From contig NZ_CP114283.1 of assembly GCF_027107535.1 (NCBI RefSeq), forward strand, positions 3,906,001 through 3,970,000: a stretch of 64,000 nt of DNA. Direction: 5' to 3'. Shown here in pieces: positions 59,812-64,000 of this stretch; within the stretch, counting starts at the first letter, position 1, and each line of letters starts with the position of its first letter. The notes beneath the pieces were generated by a model. The model was not told the origin of the DNA and did no database searches. It saw only the letters and a list, made by a program, of their open reading frames with translations. Position numbers and translations under genes: made by a program. Origin of the DNA: Streptomyces aurantiacus. GTDB lineage: Bacteria; Actinomycetota; Actinomycetes; Streptomycetales; Streptomycetaceae.

Positions 59812-60690
59812 TCAGGCGACCGCGGGGTCGAGCAGACCGGCGCGGAGGCGCTTGATGATGCGGCTGATCAGGCGCGACACGTGCATCTGGGAGATGCCGA
59901 TCATTTCGCCGATCTCCGCCTGGGTGCGCTCCTCGACGAACCGCAGGTGGATGATCAGGCGCTCGCGCTCGTCGAGCTCCGCGATCAGGGGAGCCAGGGA
60001 GTGCAGGTCGTCCACGAGCTCCAGCGAGCGGTCGTCCTCCCCGATGAAGTCGGCCAGGACGGACTCGCCGTGCGAGCCGTTGTCGGGGGCCAGGGCCGCG
60101 TCGAGCGACGAGGAGTTGTAGCAGTTCGCCGCCTTGCGGGCCTCGATGACCTCCTCCTCGGGCAGCGACATGAGCTGTGACAGCTCGCTGGTCGTGGGGG
60201 TACGTCCCAGGCGGGTCCGCAGTTCCTCCGTGGCCTTCGCCAGCTCGACCCGGGCCTCCTGCAGCCGGCGCGGCACATGGACGGCCCAGCTCGTGTCACG
60301 GAAGAAGCGCTTGATCTCGCCGACGATGTACGGAACGGCGAAGGAGGTGAACTCCACCTCGCGGGTCAGCTCGAACCGGTCGATGGCCTTGATGAGGCCT
60401 ATGGTGCCGACCTGGACGATGTCCTCCATCGAGTCCCCCCGGCCGCGGAAGCGCGAGGCCGCGTACCGGACGAGCGAGAGGTTCATCTCGATCAGGGTGT
60501 TGCGCGCGTACTGGTACTCGTGCGTGCCCTCTTCGAGCACGGCCAAGCGGTCGAAGAACTGCCGGGACAGTTCCCGGGCGTCCTTCGGCTTGACGCGCGA
60601 CGGGTCGTCGATGAAAGGGAGCCCCGTCTCGTGCGCCGCCTGAGTCCCCTGCGCCGTGGCCGTTGCCTCGCCTGCCGTCACGGCTGTCAT
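59812..60690 (-). CDS. Sigma-B/F/G family RNA polymerase sigma factor (first)
   Basis: About 292 residues. Region 2 is complete (IEMNLSLVRYAASRFRGRGD, MEDIVQVGTIGLIKAIDRFE, FTSFAVPYIVGEIKRFFRDTSW), then region 3 and region 4 (LDERERLIIHLRFVEERTQAEIGEMIGISQMHVSRLIS). This is the SigB-type group used in Streptomyces for osmotic, oxidative and developmental responses. It should be held by an RsbW-type anti-sigma factor and released through STAS proteins. The start is unsure: ATG 60690, GTG 60747 and ATG 60756 are in frame, and GGGGGA lies before the last two. A GTTCTT-N12-GGGAAT stretch just upstream could be an autoregulated promoter. Confidence 0.93.
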   Translation of the reverse strand: MTAVTAGEATATAQGTQAAHETGLPFIDDPSRVKPKDARELSRQFFDRLAVLEEGTHEYQYARNTLIEMNLSLVRYAASRFRGRGDSMEDIVQVGTIGLIKAIDRFELTREVEFTSFAVPYIVGEIKRFFRDTSWAVHVPRRLQEARVELAKATEELRTRLGRTPTTSELSQLMSLPEEEVIEARKAANCYNSSSLDAALAPDNGSHGESVLADFIGEDDRSLELVDDLHSLAPLIAELDERERLIIHLRFVEERTQAEIGEMIGISQMHVSRLISRIIKRLRAGLLDPAVA

Positions 60691-61080
60691 GCCGTCCACC
60701 CCACTCGTCGTCGCTGTTGATGACACACGCCGTCTGCCCCGCTTCACGCGACTCATTCCCCCTGATTTGAAAAAGAACGCGGGGTCTGTGGGTGATCTGG
60801 CCAGAAGTCGACGCCGGCCGCTCTCCGTCGAGGGGGCGTCGACCGTGCGTACGTGCGGGCGGCGAGGCGGACGGGGTGACGGGCCGTCAGTACGCCGCAC
60901 CATCGATTTCGAGACGGGGTGTTTCTCCTCCGTGAGCAAGGGCAAGCGGAATTTCGTGCTTCGGACCGGAGGCACACCCCGCAGGAGCGGCTCAGCCCGC
61001 TGCGGTGGCCCTCCGGCGTATCGGTGGCCATCCTTCCTGCGGCATCCCCTCGCAAGCCACTTGTTCAGGAGCGAATCCGC
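60691..61080. other. Divergent region between the two sigma factor genes
   Basis: 390 bases. Contains the possible alternative starts of the leftward sigma gene, A+T-rich bases near 60770, and a GTTT-N15-GGGCAA stretch in the rightward direction (about 60930-60955) that loosely fits a sigma-B promoter. No separate gene. Confidence 0.45.
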
Positions 61081-62001
61081 ATGCGTATCGACTTGTCGAC
61101 AAGCCGCCTCGAGGAGCCTGTGCTTACCGAGGCGAAGCCCGTGTCCACGGGGGCGGCAACCGAACCAGGCCCGTCCGTCCGGTCCACAACGAGGCATCCG
61201 CACGACGACGCCCCTGACTCCGCGACCGACTTCGTCCGGCTGGCCGGGCTGGAGGACGGACCGGAACGGGATGCCGTCCGTGACGAGCTGGCGACGGCGT
61301 GGCTGCCCATGGCCCACCGCATCGCGGGCCGGTTCCGCGACCGGGGCGAGTCCATCGAGGACCTGCGCCAGGTCGCGGCGGTCGGGCTGGTGAAGGCGAT
61401 AGACCGGTACGACCCCTCCCGCGGGGCGTTCGAGAGCTACGCCGTGCCCACCATCACCGGTGAGGTGAAGCGGCACTTCCGCGACCGCATGTGGGCGCTG
61501 AGAGTGCCCCGCCGGGTGCAGGAGCTGCGCAACAAGGTCCGGCTCGCCCGTCGGGATCTCACGCTGAACCCCGGGGCCCCGGAGCCGACGGTCGCCGAGA
61601 TCGCGGCACACACCGGGCTGACGGAGGACGAGGTCAGCGCGGGCATGGAGGCGATGGAGAGCTTCAGCACGCTGTCCCTCGACGCCGAGTTGTCGTCCGC
61701 GGACGACAACTACAGCCTCGCGGACACCCTGGGGGAATCGGACTCCTCCTACGACGTGGTCGTCGACCGCGAAGCGGCGAAGGAAGGACTCCGTCGGCTC
61801 CCCGAACGCGAGCGGAACATCCTTTACATGCGCTTCTTCGAGGACATGACGCAGAACCACATCGCCGACCAACTCGGCATCTCCCAGATGCACGTCTCGC
61901 GACTCATCAGCCGCAGCTGCGCACGCGTGCGGGAAGAGGCGCTGGGCCGGCCGCCGCGCTCCGGCCGCGGTGGCTCCAAGGGCCGGCCGGGGGCCGTGTG
62001 A
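61081..62001 (+). CDS. Sigma-B/F/G family RNA polymerase sigma factor (second)
   Basis: 306 residues. Region 2: LPMAHRIAGRFRDRGESIEDLRQVAAVGLVKAIDRYDP and FESYAVPTITGEVKRHFRDRMW; region 4: LPERERNILYMRFFEDMTQNHIADQLGISQMHVSRLIS. It is clearly related to the neighbour at 59812 but diverged, with a longer acidic N-terminus and a basic, Gly-rich tail. Probably a paralogue with its own anti-sigma partner. ATG 61081 follows AGGAG by nine to ten bases; the frame opens earlier without a site. Followed by DUF5133, a small protein and a MEDS-HATPase protein in the same direction. Confidence 0.93.
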   Translation: MRIDLSTSRLEEPVLTEAKPVSTGAATEPGPSVRSTTRHPHDDAPDSATDFVRLAGLEDGPERDAVRDELATAWLPMAHRIAGRFRDRGESIEDLRQVAAVGLVKAIDRYDPSRGAFESYAVPTITGEVKRHFRDRMWALRVPRRVQELRNKVRLARRDLTLNPGAPEPTVAEIAAHTGLTEDEVSAGMEAMESFSTLSLDAELSSADDNYSLADTLGESDSSYDVVVDREAAKEGLRRLPERERNILYMRFFEDMTQNHIADQLGISQMHVSRLISRSCARVREEALGRPPRSGRGGSKGRPGAV

Positions 62002-62096
62002 CGCGGCCCCGTGGCCCCGGCGCCGCATGTGGTGCCCCGCCGGAACCGCTCGAACCCGCGGTTGATTCACGGTTACGTCATCAAGGAGTGAGACAC

Positions 62097-62378
62097 ATGC
62101 TGATGCCCCACCCCGCAACACTGCGCAAGCTCGTCGAGGAGTACGAGGCGCTCATCGCACGCGAGGCCGAGAACGGCGCGGCGAAGACGAACCAGCGGTC
62201 GCAGGACCTCGCCTACACCCTCTGCGTGTCGACCGGCACACGCGACGTACGGCTGGCCCTGGAGAAGGCGCGCCGCCAGCTCGCCGCGGCGCAACGGCCC
62301 GTGGCACCGATGCCGGTCCGGCACACCGGTGCCGGGATCGTCGAGGTCCGTGAAGCCGGCGAGGCCGTGTCGCGGTGA
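62097..62378 (+). CDS. DUF5133 family protein (second copy)
   Basis: 93-residue helical protein with QDLAYTLCVSTGTRDVRLALEKARRQL, the same signature as the copy at 15154 before glgE. Function unknown. ATG 62097 has AAGGAG eight bases upstream. It follows the second sigma factor by 95 bases and its stop overlaps the next small frame (GTGA), suggesting one operon with the MEDS-HATPase gene. Confidence 0.88.
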   Translation: MLMPHPATLRKLVEEYEALIAREAENGAAKTNQRSQDLAYTLCVSTGTRDVRLALEKARRQLAAAQRPVAPMPVRHTGAGIVEVREAGEAVSR

Positions 62379-62665
62379 ACCCCAGGGCCGGTCGCACTCG
62401 GGTGCGGCCGGCCCGGCCCGTGCGCCCTGCATCGTCCGAGGACGATGAGAGAACGCCAGTGCGACGGCGTATGGTGGCTCCCGAGGTGAGACCGGTGGAC
62501 CTGTTGGGCAGCAAGGACAATTCGTCGTCGATCCCGCAGCCGGGCGGTGGCCAGCCGCCCCGGCCGAACCGGTCGGCAGCGGCCTTCGCGCAGGTGGCGC
62601 GGACGCGCCGACGCAACCGTCCGGAAGGCCGCCCCGCACCGCCGCCGACGGGAGCGCCTGCATGA
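62375..62665 (+). CDS. Small basic hypothetical protein
   Basis: 96-residue, Arg/Pro-rich, probably disordered protein without a recognisable domain. Support comes from its junctions: GTG 62375 overlaps the DUF5133 stop by four bases, and its TGA overlaps the ATG of the next gene by four. Codon bias alone is not decisive, since such frames arise by chance in high-G+C DNA. An internal ATG (MVAPEVRPVD) is an alternative start. Confidence 0.45.
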   Translation: MNPRAGRTRVRPARPVRPASSEDDERTPVRRRMVAPEVRPVDLLGSKDNSSSIPQPGGGQPPRPNRSAAAFAQVARTRRRNRPEGRPAPPPTGAPA

Positions 62666-63603
62666 CGACGGCCACCGCGCCGGGATCCGATGCCTCTTTC
62701 GTGCACCCGGCGCTCTTCTACCGTGACGACCAGGAGTACCTGGCGGGCACGGTGCCTTTCGTGCTGGAAGGGCTGGCGGCGGCGGAACCCGTCGCGGTGG
62801 CCGCCCCGGCCCCGCGGCTCGAGCTGATCACCACGGCACTGGGACCGGCGGCCAAAGCCGTGCATCTCGTCGACATGACCATGGCCGGCCGCAATCCGGG
62901 CCGCATCATCCCTTCCGTCCTGCGCGCCTTCGCGGATTCCCGGACGGACCGTCGGGTGCGCATCATCGGCGAGCCGATCTGGCCCGGCCGCACCGCCGCG
63001 GAGTACCCCGCCTGCGTCCAGCACGAGGCCCTCATCAACGAGGCGTTCAGCGGCCGGGACGTGATCATCCTGTGCCCGTACGACGCCCGGTCGCTCTCGG
63101 AGGACGTGCTCACCGACGCCCACGCCACCCATCCCGTCCTCATCATCGGCGGACGGGAGTGGGCCAGCGACGCGTACGACCCCGGGAAGGTGCTCGCCCG
63201 TTGCAACGAACCGCTGCGCCGGCCGCCGGGCGCCGCGACCTTCGACTTCGACGCCGAGGCGCTGCCAGCGGTCCGGGACTTCGCGCTCACGCAGGCGCGG
63301 GAGCGGGGGATGGGCGAGGTGCGTCTGCAGGACCTGGCCCTGATCGTCGCCGAACTGACCACCAACAGCGTGGTCCACGCGGGCGGCGCGGGGACGTTGT
63401 GCCTGTGGGCGCAGAGTGAACAGATCGTCTGTCAGGTCAGGGACGTCGGCCGGCTGTCCGACCCGCTGGTGGGCCGCCGCCCCGCGCGCCCCGACCAGCT
63501 CGGCGGTCGGGGTCTCCTGCTCGTCCACTACCTCTCGGACCTGGTGCGCCTGCACACCGACGACGACGGCACGACGATCCGCAGTTACGTGTCACGCGCC
63601 TGA
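62662..63603 (+). CDS. MEDS-domain sensor with anti-sigma-type ATPase domain
   Basis: 313 residues. Residues ~15-180 form a MEDS (DcmR-type sensory) domain: HPALFYRDDQEYLAGTVPFV and IIGEPIWPGRTAAEYPACVQHE. Residues ~195-310 form an RsbW-like HATPase_c_2 domain with N-box ALIVAELTTNSVVHAGG and the G boxes VRDVGRLSDPL and GGRGLLLVHYLSD. Such proteins can phosphorylate STAS partners and hold sigma factors. It may be the anti-sigma factor for the sigma gene upstream; this is inference from context. ATG 62662 overlaps the preceding stop. Confidence 0.9.
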   Translation: MTTATAPGSDASFVHPALFYRDDQEYLAGTVPFVLEGLAAAEPVAVAAPAPRLELITTALGPAAKAVHLVDMTMAGRNPGRIIPSVLRAFADSRTDRRVRIIGEPIWPGRTAAEYPACVQHEALINEAFSGRDVIILCPYDARSLSEDVLTDAHATHPVLIIGGREWASDAYDPGKVLARCNEPLRRPPGAATFDFDAEALPAVRDFALTQARERGMGEVRLQDLALIVAELTTNSVVHAGGAGTLCLWAQSEQIVCQVRDVGRLSDPLVGRRPARPDQLGGRGLLLVHYLSDLVRLHTDDDGTTIRSYVSRA

Positions 63604-63611
63604 CGCAACAC

Positions 63612-63648
63612 AGTGGGCCCCAGATCCACAGAGGATCCGGGGCCCACT
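63612..63648. terminator. Bidirectional terminator before dps
   Basis: Sixteen-base arms (63612-63627 and 63633-63648) with a single A-C mismatch and a five-base loop, between the convergent MEDS-HATPase and Dps genes. Confidence 0.85.
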
Positions 63649-63663
63649 CGTGCGCCCGCCCTG

Positions 63664-64000
63664 CTACTGGGTGCTGCTCTGCTGAGCCGAGCGCGCTGCC
63701 TGGTTCTCGGTGTGTGCGCCTGCCGTCGACAGGGCGCCGCCGGAACTCTCGAGGTGCGCACGCACGAACCACTGGAACTGTTCCAGAGCGCGCAGCTGCT
63801 CGATGAGGAGGTCCTCCGTCACCGGGTCGACCTCGCCGACCTCGGCGAGCGTGGCGCGGTGACCTTCGATGATGCCGGTGTACACCAGATCGAGGGCGCC
63901 GAGATGCGCGATGGCATCGGCCCGCCCGACGTCGTAGTCGTCCCAGGTCCGCTCGGCGACGAGGGCGCCGGGTGTGCCCGCGGGCACACCTCCCAGCGCC
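63664..64000 (-). CDS. Dps family protein (partial)
   Basis: The C-terminal ~111 residues of a ferritin-like Dps protein; the start lies beyond the window. RTWDDYDVGRADAIAHLGALDLVYTGIIEGHRA, DPVTEDLLIEQLRALEQFQWFVRAHLES is the closing half of the four-helix bundle. Dps stores iron and protects DNA in starvation and osmotic stress; in Streptomyces such genes are known targets of sigma-B-type factors, which fits its place here. The tail is short and Gln/Ser-rich. Confidence 0.92.
   Translation of the reverse strand, partial: ALGGVPAGTPGALVAERTWDDYDVGRADAIAHLGALDLVYTGIIEGHRATLAEVGEVDPVTEDLLIEQLRALEQFQWFVRAHLESSGGALSTAGAHTENQAARSAQQSSTQ

Noticed and set aside
60756..62121. Leftward frame extending the first sigma factor by several hundred residues
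   Set aside because: It is antisense to the second sigma factor and has no domain; starts near 60690-60756 are plausible.

Overview
The window is about 72% G+C, with strong third-position G/C bias, GTG starts, purine-rich ribosome sites, Tat and lipoprotein exports, a GlgE operon and a stressosome/SpoIIE/sigma-B cluster. This points to a chromosomal region of a Streptomyces or close relative. I saw no tRNA, rRNA, CRISPR array, insertion sequence or prophage. About 53 protein genes are supported. Two are cut by the window edges (a solute symporter at the left, a Dps-like protein at the right) and one short-chain dehydrogenase is broken by two single-base indels.

Left part (1-7.5 kb): a DUF485/cation-solute symporter pair, a small orphan protein with a clear housekeeping promoter, a divergent lysR/lysE amino-acid export pair around a palindrome, a divergent EamA exporter/TetR pair around a perfect 18+18 bp inverted repeat, an MFS exporter and a Gfo/Idh/MocA oxidoreductase. 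Next (7.6-15.4 kb) comes the complete GlgE alpha-glucan operon, read leftward as DUF5133, glgE, treS, mak, glgB with overlapping or 4-bp junctions. It converts trehalose to maltose, maltose-1-phosphate and then branched alpha-glucan. treS has a codon usage quite unlike its neighbours.

Middle part (15.7-44 kb): mostly secreted carbohydrate-active and cell-surface functions with local regulators. These include a Tat-exported GH106-type rhamnosidase with a LacI-type operator, an acyl-CoA ligase, a ThuA-like protein paired with a ricin-lectin/beta-helix protein under a chitinase-type promoter element, an NLP (necrosis-inducing) protein, a PMT-like glycosyltransferase, a secreted nuclease/phosphatase, a hexapeptide acyltransferase fused to an alpha-helical domain, a TauD-type dioxygenase, a TetR/APC permease/amidohydrolase unit, a GH127-type beta-L-arabinofuranosidase with an inserted LamG domain, and an OhrR-type MarR regulator divergent from an HSL-family hydrolase.

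Right part (44.3-64 kb): a dense stress-signalling island. An rsbR-rsbS-rsbT stressosome module is translationally coupled to two SpoIIE-type phosphatases. It is surrounded by two related MarR regulators, a third phosphatase with a changed metal ligand, an RsbV/BldG-type STAS protein, an ANTAR-GAF-PAS-SpoIIE phosphatase, a 1426-residue soluble hybrid kinase built on tandem HAMP repeats, two sigma-B/F/G-type sigma factors, a second DUF5133 protein, a MEDS-HATPase sensor and a Dps protein. Several GNNT-N15-GGGTAG elements in this island look like promoters of the local sigma factor. They suggest a self-wired partner-switching network that feeds general and osmotic stress responses.
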